A stretch of DNA of 64,000 nucleotides from Durusdinium trenchii (GCA_963970005.1 CAXAMN010022884.1:912669-976668), one strand, 5' to 3'. Counted from the stretch's first letter, positions 42,346 to 53,568 are shown. Notes: a model not told the origin generated them from the sequence alone. A program made the numbers and translations.

Positions 42346-42620
42346 AAGGCTTTGTTTCAAGCCTTTACGCAAGGCTTCTTTGTTTCAAGCCTATGAATTG
42401 CGCTTTGCTGTGTGCTTTGAAAGAGAAGTTTGGGTTTTTGCAAGCCCAGAGTTTGAGCTTTAAACAGCTGCTGTGTGTACAAAACATAAGGATTGCAACA
42501 ACACATTTCCTTCAAACACCAACACCAACATTGGCTAGGAAGACAGGCCTGCTGGTCAAGCACTCCTTTTTAAAAACTTGTTTACCTGTGCTGTTGGTCA
42601 GAAGTCTTTATTCCAAACCT

Positions 42621-43085
42621 CTACTGGAAGGCTCCCTTCCAAGCCTTAAGTAAAGAGGCATCTTGGACCAGTTCTTCACCAGGTATTTTTTGAAAACCAA
42701 CAAGTCTGCCTGTTCTTGGATGTGCTTCCATTGGTATGAGCTTGTCATTTGGCCACTTAGGCTTTATTTCAAGCATGGTTGCAGAAGAATAGGAAGGATG
42801 CGTTCCTTTGTCAGTTTCTCCTGCGCAGCTGTCATCGCATGTTCTCCCTTTGTCCCGCCTACTCTGCCCATCCCAACCCTGGCTGCTACAACCACCTTTG
42901 TCCCACCAATTTTTCATTCCACGCCAATCCTTGCTGGACCCATCTCTTTTAACCCGCCAATCTCCTTTGTCCCACCAATCCTGGCTGGACCATTCTCCTT
43001 TGTCCCACCAATCTTCCCCTTGCCACCCCTGGCTGGAGCCATGGCTGTTCCAATCTTTCCAAGACATGGCTTTGTTGCAAGCCAA
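42621..43085 (-). CDS. W/D/K/G-repeat exon of the 42-47 kb gene
   Basis: Reads SWKDWNSHGSSQGWQGEDWW and WWDKGEWSSQDWWDKGDW, repeats of about ten residues rich in Trp, Asp, Lys and Gly, then a normal-looking end (KWPNDKLIPMEAHPRTGRLV). DNA units of CTTTGTCCCACCAAT underlie the repeats. It is on the same strand and just downstream of the transposase-like core, so it is probably a C-terminal exon or an adjoining gene. The function is unknown. Confidence 0.4.
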   Translation of the reverse strand: MACNKAMSWKDWNSHGSSQGWQGEDWWDKGEWSSQDWWDKGDWRVKRDGSSKDWRGMKNWWDKGGCSSQGWDGQSRRDKGRTCDDSCAGETDKGTHPSYSSATMLEIKPKWPNDKLIPMEAHPRTGRLVGFQKIPGEELVQDASLLKAWKGAFQ

Positions 43086-43433
43086 AGGTGAATGAGCTCA
43101 TTTCAAGCTGCACAGTGGAGGTTTGTTGTTCAAGTTTGGGCTGGAAAAGCTGCGCAGAAAACTACACATTCAAAAGCAATGACTTCAGTGGCCTCAAACT
43201 ATATATAGGTAAAATCCAGTTAAGCGTGTGACTTGTTCTTTTGCGTGCGCAGTTTTCACTCAAGAGGCTATGCGTCTAAAAGGCTTTGTTCCAAGCCTGC
43301 CACTGCTTCAAGAAGCCCTGGTCAGCCTCATATGCAAAGCGCAAAGGTATTTCTCTGTCAAGCTCATGGCTTGGCTGACCTGGTGCCATGGGAACAGGAA
43401 TGCGCCAAAACAGCAAGGCTACCAATCCAAGGT

Positions 43434-44200
43434 TCATTGTACTAGCGCCAAGAAGTTCTTTAGGGTTTTGGTATCTTGCAAACCAAACCAGCCAATATGA
43501 TGGCAAAAGTGTAGCTTTGGGAAAAGCCGGAAATACACTTCCAAATCCCTGTGGAATGGAAAGTTGTGAATCAACCAGCAATAATGTTGAAGTGTAGCTT
43601 TCAAGGATTGGAATGCTTCCTTTGCCAAGGCATCACTCAAATGTATGTCACCAGCATCTATGGCACCATAATATTGTGACAATTGAAGGGATCCATGGGG
43701 CTGAGCTGTCCTGGCTCACCCATTCAATGCCAATGAGGACGAAAGGCCCTTCAAAAGCCTTCTTGGGATTGTGAAACATGATCAGCTTCAAATGGTTCAG
43801 CCTCTCTTCCTCACCCTGCTCTTTGTAAGCTTTCTTCAACATGTTCCAAAATCTGTCAAGATTTTTTTCAATAGCGCAATCCATGTAAAGTGCTTCCTGC
43901 TAACCTGGCCGCCAAGCCCACTTCAATTGTATGGAGGCCACCAAAAAGAATTCTATAGGCAAGGCAGCTGCCAGGCACTTGGTTGACAAGTGGGTGCTTT
44001 AATGCTGGGTGTTCAAATTGGTGTTCCAAAGAATGCATCTGCCAGCCATGGTTTTGAGAAAAATCATAAACAAACTTGTCTTCCAAGTTGCTGGAAGCAT
44101 TGCACCAGGGACAAAATGAAGGTGAGTTCCAATGTGGATATTTCAAGCAGTTTGCGAAATATTCCAGGTCACCTAAATAGCTCCAGACAATGAACCGCAC
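43434..44200 (-). CDS. Transposase-superfamily core, multi-exon or broken
   Basis: In order on the minus strand: VWSYLGDLEYFANCLKYPHW with CPWCNASS (GDL-E-Y then CxxC); HPALKHPLVNQVPG; LFGGLHTIEVGLAARLAGST followed by NRFWN-like sequence (FWNMLKKAYKEQGEEERLNH); and, after a frame change, LKATLQHYCWLIHNFPFH and LFPKLHFCHHIGWF (KxHxxxH). This is the same motif order as the genes at 17.7-20.1 kb and inside the giant intron. Where the others have D-x-MH, this copy has G-G-L-H, so the second Asp is missing or displaced. Three overlapping frames are used; splice limits were not fixed. Confidence 0.5.
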
Positions 44201-45101
44201 CTTCTTGTTTGGGATAATGGTTTCCCCCCATATGTTGCCCCACTTGTCTGAGACTTTGTGTCCATATTGATCAACCTTTGGGAATTAGCATTTAAGCTCC
44301 AGACAATTCCTTTCATAAGCTCTTCCCATGTAGAATCTTTCAAGCCTCCAAAGCCTTCAGCTATGAGAGGAAGGGCTCTCTGTGTCCTCCTTCTCTTCAT
44401 CCTCCTCACTTTCCTCTTCCACCTCAAAGGATTCTTCCTCCTCTTCTGGCTTTTTTTGTTTTCATCCTGCTGGCAGCAGGGCTGATGAAGCTTCCTTTGT
44501 GTCCTGGCTTTTTCAAGCCCCTCTGCCTGATCTGGCTTTGTTGCAAGCCTCTGCTTCTTCTGTTCCAACTCAGCCTTCCATTCTGCCACTAGCAAATCCA
44601 GCTTCTGTGGCTCATGGCACTTGGGGCTGAAGAACTTCAGCTTGGCTGGGGTCAAGGTGGGTTTTTGGTGTTGGCTTTTTTCAAGCCTCCTTCTCCCTCA
44701 GGCTGGCTCTGTTCCAAGCCACTTGGATGTCCAGCAGAACTGGACGCAGTGCTGGGCGCAGCCTGGCTTTGTATCAAGCCCCTGAGCACTTCCTGCTGCC
44801 CCAGCTGCATCTTCTGCATCTGTTTCATTTGAAACATCATGTCCTCCAGCTGCTCAGACCTGACCTTGAGGTCTCTGTCCTTCTCCTCGAGGTGCTTTTT
44901 TTCCTTTCTCAGAAGGTCCTCCTCCAACTCCTTGACGCGCTTCCATCTCTGGCTTCCTTTCAGCCCTGTGTCCCCTGCCCCTGCAAAGGCTGTATTCCCT
45001 GCCAGCTCCTCATTCCTTCTTTCATGAGCCAGCCATCGGTCATCCTCCCATGCCTCCAGCCCTGCCTCCTCCCACCACTCCAGCCATTGGCTTTGTTCCA
45101 A
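44173..45101 (-). CDS. Coiled-coil N-terminal part of the 42-47 kb gene
   Basis: Two protein-like frames: EQSQWLEWWEEAGLEAWEDD then a strong coiled coil (KRVKELEEDLLRKEKKHLEE, EQLEDMMFQMKQMQKMQLGQ), and LDLLVAEWKAELEQKKQRLA followed by Lys/Arg-rich sequence and WEELMKGIVWSLNANSQRLI. They lead into the transposase-like core at 44200. GGCTT-type hairpins are read through in different codon phases (GLEQSQ, GLIQSQ, GLKKAN, GLEKAR). The function is unknown; oligomerisation and DNA binding are plausible. Confidence 0.45.
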
Positions 45102-45119
45102 GCCTCCTTTTCCTTTTCC

Positions 45120-46700
45120 ACCTCCTTTGGCTTTGTTATAAGCCTCCTTACCTTTTCCTTTTCCCTTTCCCTTCTTTCCATCATCTTTTCCTTTTCATTT
45201 TCCTTTTTTTCTTCTCTCCTCCTCCCTGGACCTGGAGACCTCCCTGGCCTTTTGCTTTTCTGAGGGCCTGTCAGAGATCTCATCACCCATGGCTTAAAAG
45301 CCGCCTCAGCTCTGACCTTGCAAAAGGGGCTGCGGCTTTCCTTGAGAAAAACAAAACAGCTGCAGAACACAAACATGAACGCCCAGAAAACCCAAAAGCC
45401 TGAACGCCTAAAACCTGAACACCCCAAAATTACAACAAACAGAACCAACCCAAACCCATTCCAGCACCGACCCATTATTTTTTCTTACACACATGAAGTC
45501 AAAATTGCAATGGGTGAGACCTGGGCTTTCTGTTAAGCCATCTCAAAAGCGCAAGGGCATTGTTTCATGCCACCATCCCTTCTAAGCCTTCCAAGGCAGT
45601 GGCTTTGTTTCAAGCCTCCTTGGCTTTCAGCAGCTGGGCCCTTTCTTGCAGTAGCTTTTCCTCGGTCATCCCAGGCTTCTGGCAGTGGACCTCCAGGGCA
45701 TCTATGACAGCTTGGTGACCACCAGGAAAATCTCTACCTTAATTAACATTACAAACTACCAGCAAATGCCATTTGCCATTCCTATATCTTCTGATGTAGG
45801 ATTGCTGGGTGTATTTCTCTTTCTTATCTCTTTCCCAGCCAGTCTGGGGCAACGCAGGCTTTTTTTTCAAGCCTCTCTGCTGGCTCTGCCTTTGGCATTG
45901 TTTCATGCTTCTTTTTGGCTGGAGAGCCTTGCACTTCCAAATGTGCTGCTGGTCTTTTGGCACATGCTGCTGGCCTTTTTGCTGCTTGCTCCTATCAGGC
46001 TGCCTTTTGGCATGGCATTGGCTTCAGCTACAATGTCCATGGCAGCTGCAGCTTGTGCTGCGAGGGTCTGCTTGTGCACCTTGGCCTTTTTGGACAACAA
46101 CGGCAAAGGATTATTTTTATGGCTGCTGCTTTGGCTTTTTTCAAGCCACTGCTTTCAGCCTTTGCCTGAGCATACTTTTTCTACCACTTTGCAGGCTTTG
46201 TTCCAAGCCACTGTGGGAAGCCTCTTCTTGTAGAAATTCCTCCATGCCACTGGATCCCAAATCTTCTGACAACATCCTAGGATACCCTTCTGTATCCAAG
46301 AACACTGGTGAAATGGGAACTGTGGCCTTGTTTGATGCTTTTTTTTGTATGGTGTCATGCTTTTGGCTTTTTTCCAAGCCTCCTTGGCAGGACTTTTGCT
46401 GCCTTTCTTGCAAGCCCCCTATGCAGGAATTTCCTTTTTGTCTTTTTCACCACCCTCCTTGCTTGGGCTTTGGCCTTTGGCTTTCTTGCAAGCCTCCTTG
46501 GCAGGACGTTGCTTTTTTGCAAGCCTCCTTGCTTGAGCTCTGGCCTTTGGCTTTCTCGCAAGCCTCCAGGCCTGGAGACAAGGCAAGCAAGGCCTCCAAG
46601 CTATTGCCTGATCTTGCCCAACTTCTGCAAAGCCTGCCTCCTTTTGACAGCATTCAGCAGAACTGTGACTTTGGCACCCTGGTTGGCAGCCCACAAGTCA
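45120..46700 (-). CDS. Possible upstream Lys/Ala-rich exons
   Basis: Minus frames read basic helical repeats: LARKPKARAQARRLAKKQRP and EACKKAKGQSPSKEGGEKDK (46570-46420), KKAKVHKQTLAAQAAAAMDI (46090-46040) and EREKEKVRRLITKPKEVEKE (about 45180-45140). Much of this arises from the GGCTT hairpin words, and plus frames are also open, so coding is uncertain. The direction and position fit 5' exons of the transposase-like gene. Confidence 0.3.
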
Positions 46701-47186
46701 TGCCTGTATCGGGGGGTTGTGTGTGTGCTTGCACGCTCCCTCATGGCATTTTTCAATTGCCAGGGGAGGATTTCACCACTGCACAAAGGAAGCAGCTTTT
46801 TCGCATTGTTTTGAACTTGGTCACAGCCAAGTCTATGACCTCCTGCAAGTCTTCTGTATTCACCATAGTGATAGGGAGTTTCCTAGAACGTCCCCTTCCA
46901 GACATTAATTGGGCTTTGTTTCAAACCACAGCCTTTCTGACAACTAGTAACAACCTTGAAGAAAAACAGCTGTAGTATGCACAAAAGCGCTATTTTCGGA
47001 TTGAAAAAATCAATCTCAGAGATACTTCAATCTGCGAAGCTGGGATTGAAAGAATCAATCTCAAAAGATTGATAGTTTCAATCCCCAGATAGCATGTTTT
47101 TACCTAGGTCAAAAAGAAGACTTCAAAAACAGACCTGAGATCAATATTTTCCGAGGTTGATTTTTTTAATCTCTGGATGCTCAGGG

Positions 47187-49110
47187 ATGTTCGTGGTTGT
47201 GAGGAAGGAGATGGTCTCTGCGGCCTCTTCACGTGTAACGTCTACTCCATCGTCATCATATCTCCACGCTGGCATGGCTGCCCACTACGAAGGAATCTAA
47301 ATTTGAAGTTCCATGACTGTATATATATATATATATATTTTTAAAAAAAAAATATTGGTCAGTCTTGCATGTGTCAAGCGCATGTGGATGTTGCCGCCTC
47401 ATTCTTAGAGCTCTTTGCTCCCAAGCAGAACTAAATATACTACATGGCCGTGTTACATGCTTTTAACGCAGCCAGCAAGAAACTTGACAACAAGGTACTG
47501 TTCCAAATCAAAAGCCACTTGCTATTTGGAAGACACCCGGCTCAAGCTAGATGAGCCTAATGTTTGTCGTCGTGTTTAGCGCTTGTAAATAGAAAACGGT
47601 ATGTTGCGTACCGCAACCAAGGTCCAATGATATTGCATTAGCTGTATATTCCTTCTGTCAATAGCAGTGCAGCGATAGGCAACAGTATATGTGTACAGTA
47701 TATCAAGCGTGAATCACTATAACCATTCTGGCTCAAGACGTCAAGACGCCAGTGGAGAGCGCGGAAAAGAAGCGCGCTGCCGCCATCTACAAGGGAACTT
47801 GGATAGTCAATCCATACTTCACGTTGGACTGATAAATAGCCACATGCAGGTTATCAGCCGTATCCGCTCAGAGGATACGAGCCTGTCAGAGACCATATAG
47901 ATACAATCTTCAACGGTTGACCTCGAGCTCAGCAGGCAAGAACTCCGAACAGTTCTCTTTCGCAGCGCCAGGAGGACCCGCGTCTCATTCATCACCGGAA
48001 TCGATGACCGGTGCGAGCTCTGCGGACGCCGCAGTGATGACCATGCCAACGGGGTCACAGATACCAGCCGAAGGTAGAGTCGCTCCCCCGGAGACGACCG
48101 ATGATAGATCGAACGGGCAACTCGAAAAGAGTATTGAAGAGATTTGCAAGATCTACATCGCCGAGAACAACGACGCGAAGATTACCCAAAAGGGATATAT
48201 GTAAAGAGTCGAGATCGAAGATGCCAAGGATGTCACAGAAACGGAAATGAGACTAATGGAAGAACTTCGCTCAGCCAGAGTATCATATCAGTACCTGAAT
48301 GATGAGTACAGATGTCTACACGACGGGTACGCAGGACGCTGCGGTGAATCGCAGGAAGAATTTTCACAATTGACAAAGTGCAACATGGCTATGAATGCGA
48401 ACCTACGAGAGATGATACAGGAAGATGAAGGAGCTACAGCCCGAATAGAAGAACTTGAATGAAGCTCCGACTTGCTGAACCATTGGCAAATCATACACAA
48501 AGTACGAACCGTTTGCTGGAGAGAGTCACGAAGAACATTCGCAGCTTGGTGAAGTGAGATCCGAAATGAATGGTATGACCACGGCAACCTTGGAGTTGAA
48601 GAGTTCATTGCTGAGAAAGAGAAGCAAGAAGCAAAGCAAAGGTTGAAGTCGGTGAGGAGGATGATAGGAGAAGAAGAAGGCTTCGCCAGGTTGCAAAGAA
48701 GTTGACCAGATTGACGTTAGGAGCTTTGCTGGCAGATGTAGCCTTGAGTGAGCTGCGGGAGATGAGGGAAAGAAACAATGTCCGGCGTTGCAGAACAACA
48801 GAGACGAAGTGATCAGGTTGGAAGTGATCATCATGATTCTTTGTTTGGTCATTGTGGCATTGATAGCTGGCGTATGTTTGTTGGCAGGCATGCTTTCAAA
48901 ACTGCAAAAGAGCTATCGCAGCACAGAAACTCATGGGACTATACTTGAAGTGCGATGAGGTGGAATAGTCCAGAGAGGAGGAGGCATGGTGAGATCGCAG
49001 ACGGCGGAGGTGAGAGCGGTTCAGGACTTGGCTATACCAATCTGCTTGACATCGGTCCCAACAGTGAGTGGACGCAAAGAGGTTGGGTTCATTCGGCAGG
49101 AGACTCAGGA
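47187..49110 (+). pseudogene. Dispersed retroposed-gene-like repeat, copy 2
   Basis: Inverted partner of 11005-13938. In order: a spliced-leader-like word (47720-47737); MTSSSAGKNSEQFSFAAPGG and a Ser/Thr/Pro-rich part to LEKSIEEICKIYIAENNDA (47917-48204); a coiled-coil part (TEMRLMEELRSARVSYQYLN, stop at 48462); another coil near 48620; and a hydrophobic segment (LEVIIMILCLVIVALIAGV, about 48815-48870). Stops separate the parts. The composition suggests a coiled-coil protein with a C-terminal membrane anchor. Relative to copy 1 it lacks about 0.85 kb in the middle. Confidence 0.55.
47720..47737 (+). other. Relict dinoflagellate spliced-leader sequence
   Basis: TAACCATTCTGGCTCAAG, with two differences from the 3' 18 bases of the spliced leader as I know it. 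It stands in sense orientation 180 bp before the first protein-like frame. Confidence 0.6.
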
Positions 49111-49479
49111 CTTCTGTTTAGTAATTTTCGTCAGGGCCGGTAGTTTGCATAGGTTCACATACCTATGGACTCCTGGTATCTCTGGAGATGGGAGCCACAA
49201 GGGAGCCTCTGCAAACCAAGTTTGGAGCGTCAACGAGCCCACTTCCCAAAAATGCCAACAAAAGTTTTGCAAAGGCCTCCTACCATATAAGCCCAGCCTG
49301 AAAATTTGGAAGCCCAATCATTATTTTACCAAAGCCTTTGTCGGCGCGCATCCACACGAATCCAAAGACCGGAGGTGGAGATCTCCCCGCCGCTATCAGC
49401 GCCGGCTGTCCATGCAACATTCACACTCGCAGTTACTGGCGATGAGCCTGAGCCTGATCCACACTTGTCATGTTGGACC

Positions 49480-49625
49480 GAACGCCAGATGGCAGTGGGC
49501 ACTACTAGCACTCAACAGCAAGCGCCAGGCGCCAGATCGCAGTGGGCACTACCGGCACTCAACAGCGAGGGCACGCCCGGACCTCAACAGCGAGCGCCAG
49601 ATCACAGTGGGCACTACCGGCGGAT
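49480..49625. repeat. Tandem repeat GCGCCAGATCRCAGTGGGCA
   Basis: Three to four units of about 45-50 bp containing CAGTGGGCACTAC and CTCAACAGC, with internal deletions. Confidence 0.8.
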
Positions 49626-50750
49626 TATTGAGTCTTACTTGTTACTGTTCCAATGCAATATTTTTACTTCAAATAATCACCAACGCGTTTATGTCTTTTG
49701 CACGCCACCAATAACAAGTCCACCGGACCCTATGAAAGAGTCAGCGCTTGCATTCAAGCACACAAGGAAACACGACAACACCAAAGATCACACAGCGAGA
49801 AAAAATCACACCAATAGAATACTACCAGAAAGGCATGAGGCATGACTAATAGCGGGGCCTTGCGGGCCTTGCGTCATAGAAGGCAGCAGTGTGAGTTGTT
49901 TTGCCAGCTTTGGTTCTTGACTGGGGCCGCTCGTTCTTTCAAACCTTGCTCCGCCTGGTGAGGGCCGGTGAGGGGTGAGTGTTTCAGTGTTTCTGAGTCA
50001 ACTGCATGACTAGTCTACTTTGATCCGAGACCCGAGATTGTGACAACCTCTCTTGCGAATGGAATCCCATAAATTATATTTGAGATCCGTTTCTGCAAAG
50101 CCCACGGTTGAAACACAAAGTGAGAAAACAGAGCGAAATGTTTCCAGCCACATGTTCTTTGCGCAGGTGCTTCAATGAGTTTTCTAGGCGTGAGGTCTCT
50201 ACTGTCTGACTGCAGTGTGTCTTGGCACCATGTGCGCCTGTTTGGTTCAAGTGGCTACACTTCCGTGATTGGCACGTCTCTGGATTGGGGGCCTGAATGT
50301 TTTGTGAAAGCGCACAGTGCAAAACACGGCAGGCACACCCTGAATTTACCTGAAGTTAAGGGCTTTATACTTCACACCGCAGCTTTGATACGCACTTGAT
50401 GCCGGGAGTGGAAGCGTCCAAAGGTCGAAAGGGGAACGTTTAAATAAACAGCGGGCATTTCTTAAACAACTGGCTCATCGAAGCCACACACGTCACGACA
50501 GCATGTGCAAGTTTCTGCTGAATCAAAACAACTTCAGCAAGGCTCTTGAAACCACTCACGTTTTTCCCATCTACAACCCTGTGATCGCCACGGTTGATAG
50601 TTCGTGATTCGCAAAAGCCAGTCAATGGCACACAACATTGCAGATTCCCCGCAATGACACGGCGTGCCCCTAGAAATCCCCAAGGCACCTCCCCAAACAA
50701 CCAACAGCATGAAATGAAATACCATCAAACCAGCGTGCTGTGTTGATGGG
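49626..50750. other. No recognisable gene
   Basis: No motif-bearing frame up to about 50640. The last part (50640-50755, minus) may belong to the C-terminus of the gene that follows; see that entry. Confidence 0.45.
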
Positions 50751-50889
50751 ATCTGAACTGGTGCCTTCAAAACTGAAACCTCTGAGAGCTACCAAAGATG
50801 TCTTACGCTTCAGCTCACTCAAACCACGCCACTGCGGCAATCAAGCTGCCAAGATCGCCTCTGCGTCAACATCCATGGACCTTCCGTCC

Positions 50890-53568
50890 TCAGTCACGAC
50901 CAAGCGCAGTCTTCCACTGCTTTGACAGCTTGGAATCCTCTGGCGCATAAGCAGAGTGAACACTAAGCAACACCTCCAAGTTCTTCTTTGTGATTGGGGA
51001 GGAGTCTGGGACGCTAATCCTCAAACCCAAACACGGCTTCCCATTCAAGCATTTCTCAAGGATAATCACGCCACCGGGCAGGTACAGCATGGAATTCTCC
51101 TTGATGATGCCACGGTACAAGATCTTCTGCTCTTCCTTCGGCAACTTTGCAAGCTGCCCCAACCACCCATCTGCCAAATTCACTGCCATCATACCGTTGC
51201 CCAAAACCGTGGTGACGTTGAACTCCTCAGTGAGCTGCAGCCCTGCTTTCTGGCTGTCCGGCATGTTGAACCACAGGTCATGGACATTTGCAATGATGAT
51301 CTCCCTCTGCCCCTTTGAAGCAAATCTCAGCGTTGGCATAGCTAAGTACTCAGGCCCTGCGAATTGCATTGCGCTGGTGAAACCATAGGCCGACACCTGC
51401 ACGTCACCTGCTACAGCTCCCTGAGAGTTGACCATGTACTCCATCATTTTCTGCTGCAGGGTGGTTCCTTCCAGTTTCAACCTCTGTGGAACTCGAGGTT
51501 CGGAAAATCAAAAAACACAGCAGGGAAGAATGGGTAAAAAAAGGAAACTGAAAACACAATTCAACAAATTGCATCCTAGGGGCGGTGTCTGAGCTCGTTG
51601 CCGTTCCTTGGCCTGCCTGGACATCGGGTACTGGGCCTCAAAGACTTGCATGATGCCTGCCAACTCAGTGTTTTCGGTCAAGTACTTCTGCACGGAAGAC
51701 GCATCTTCGACACAGAAAGGCTCGCCCTTGGCAATTGCACTGGCATCACGCTTGGATTCGGTCAAAAGATCCGCCAAAGATTTGACCATCACCAAATCTT
51801 TTTGCAAGTGGCCGACTGTACTTTGCGGCAGCCACAAGCATGGTGTCTCAGTGCCATTCTTTGCAAGCTTGACAGCCTTAGCAACCTCCTTTTCCTCTTT
51901 CGTTCTTTGCCTCTCCTCAGCCTTGGCCTCCTTCTGCAAGGCTACAGCTGCCTTTCGCTTGCGAGCTTCCAGGGCTTTCTTGAGGTCGCTGGCGGCCCGG
52001 GATGCAGCTGCCGAGAGCTTCTTGAACATAGCAACGCTTTCCTTCAATTCATTTTGAACAAGCTTCATGCTGTCTTCATCTTTGCCTTCGCGGACTTTTT
52101 GCTTCAAGGAGGCCTGAGCAGTTGACAGGCAAGTGATGGCCCCCTCGACTGGCATGGGCTCCTGCTTACTCTTCAAGTCTTCCATGTGCTTACGCAACTT
52201 CTCCTCTGCATCAGAATCTGTGGACAAGACCATTCGCACCAGGCAAGCCCGGGCCTTCATGGTGACGATGTAGGCATGATACTTGTCCAAATCTGCATTG
52301 GTCAGCAGGCCCATGATCTTGTCTTTCTCACCCTCCACTTCCGTCAGCAACTTCTTACACGCAGCCATCAAATCTTGCTCAATTCGCTCGTTCAACTTGT
52401 TCTGGTTGGCAGCCACATCGTACCGTTTGGCCCTCTTTGGCTGCGGCTTCGGTTGTGGCTCTGGACCCGGATTTGCTGGTCGGGGAACAGAGGCGGCAAC
52501 ACCGCTACCAGCACTGCTGCTGCCTTCACCGGCACCGGCAGGAGCGTCAGGAACACCACCAGAAAGAGAACCAAGGTCTTGCACGTGCCCTTGGTCACCA
52601 AAGCGCAAGCCACTGAAAAGCGGTTTCTCACCACATGATGCTTTGCTAAAGAGGCGGCCTCCAACATCTTCAAAAGGAGCATCATTGAAACCAAATTGTC
52701 CCAAGTGTGTCTGCTTCTCAAGCTTCCCCAGTGTCTCCTTATTAACCTTCTTGTGCTGCTCCTCTACGACGAGAGCCTTGGAATGCTGCACCGCATCCTC
52801 ACCTGTGATGTATTCCTCATAAGGCATGGGGAGGCGAAGTAGGCCGCTCTTGGTTTGCCTCTTCAGCGATGCTGGAGTTACTCGCTCAGCCTCAGTCCAA
52901 TCCTTCTCTGCATCTGTGACGCTCATGTCAAACTCCTCCTGCGCATGAGTCAACCACCGGGCAAGAGTCATGTAGCGCAGCTTGCTGCCCTGTGCAACTT
53001 CCGTGCTCACTTTCATCTCCTCCAAAGAGCGGACAAAGTCATACTTGCCCCTGCTTTTGCCTGAACCCTGGGACTCTTGGCAGGTTTTCCTGTAGGCCAT
53101 GATGACGCCGTTCAGCTTGGGTCCACCTTGGCGCTTCGTTTCCTGCCATCTCTTCCATCTTGGACCTGATCTAGGCGGATTGGTAGCGGTGGCTTCTTGC
53201 TTGTCAATGTTGTTGAGCGCTTTCTTGCACTCTGGCCCGTAAATGCACTTCGGCACTCGGGTCTCTTGCCCACAACAAGCACACAACTGCTCGGCGCATC
53301 CACTCTTGGAAGAAGCCGCAGTCTGGGTATCAGAAGTAGCATCTTTGCTGAGAGGCTTTGTGACACCACCATCGCCATCATCCATCACATCCATCTCAAG
53401 CTTCATTTTGGAAGGTGAGATTTTGGCCTCCTGGCTAACCGCTGGAGCAGCAGGTGTGGCCACAGCATCTGCCTCTTTCTTCACCTCATTAGCTGCCGGA
53501 GTAGGAGCCGGCGGAGTTGGGGCCTCAAGAGCTTCAAGAGCTTCAGCTTTCGGAGCTGAATCAACCAT
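50890..53568 (-). CDS. Cys-rich / coiled-coil protein, unknown function (864 aa)
   Basis: Starts at ATG 53568-53566. The first 90 residues are Ala/Pro/Glu-rich. A Cys cluster follows (Cys 91, 96, 98, 99, 108, 114; LCACCGQETRVPKC), a likely zinc-binding module. Then come a mixed region, a Gly/Pro linker ending in the basic PKPQPKRAKRYD, and a long Lys/Glu/Ala-rich helical part (ALEARKRKAAVALQKEAKAE). One intron of 84 bp (51565-51482, GT-AG, with GTTGAA at both junctions) joins to a compact domain (GFTSAMQFAGPEYLAMPTLR). The total is 2,595 coding bases, divisible by three. After the stop at 50890 the other frame stays protein-like (LVVTEDGRSMDVDAEAILAA, then a TGA, then LPQWRGLSELKRKTSLVAL to about 50755), so the true C-terminus may extend further. 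I do not recognise the family. Confidence 0.65.

Larger units (their letters stand above)
42346..46927. repeat. Private hairpin family GGCTT-loop-AAGCC, about 20 copies
   Basis: On the plus strand the form is GGCTT-TGTTNC-AAGCC. Copies include 42346-42365, 43067-43084, 43281-43298, 44505, 44533, 44672, 44704-44721 (TGGCTC/AAGCCA), 44765, 45089, 45129, 45601, 45856, 46132, 46194-46209, 46365, 46479, 46510 and 46549. Variants are near 42371, 42759, 46401 and 46912. In the sense of the minus-strand gene the loop is GNAACA or GAAAAA. Outer flanks often extend the stem (AAGGCTT/AAGCCTT, TGGCTT/AAGCCA, AGGCTT/AAGCCT). None was noticed elsewhere in the window. Confidence 0.9.

Noticed and set aside
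50440..50770. Minus frames of 78-86 codons as a separate gene
   Set aside because: The only convincing part is a possible extension of the neighbouring Cys-rich gene in another frame.
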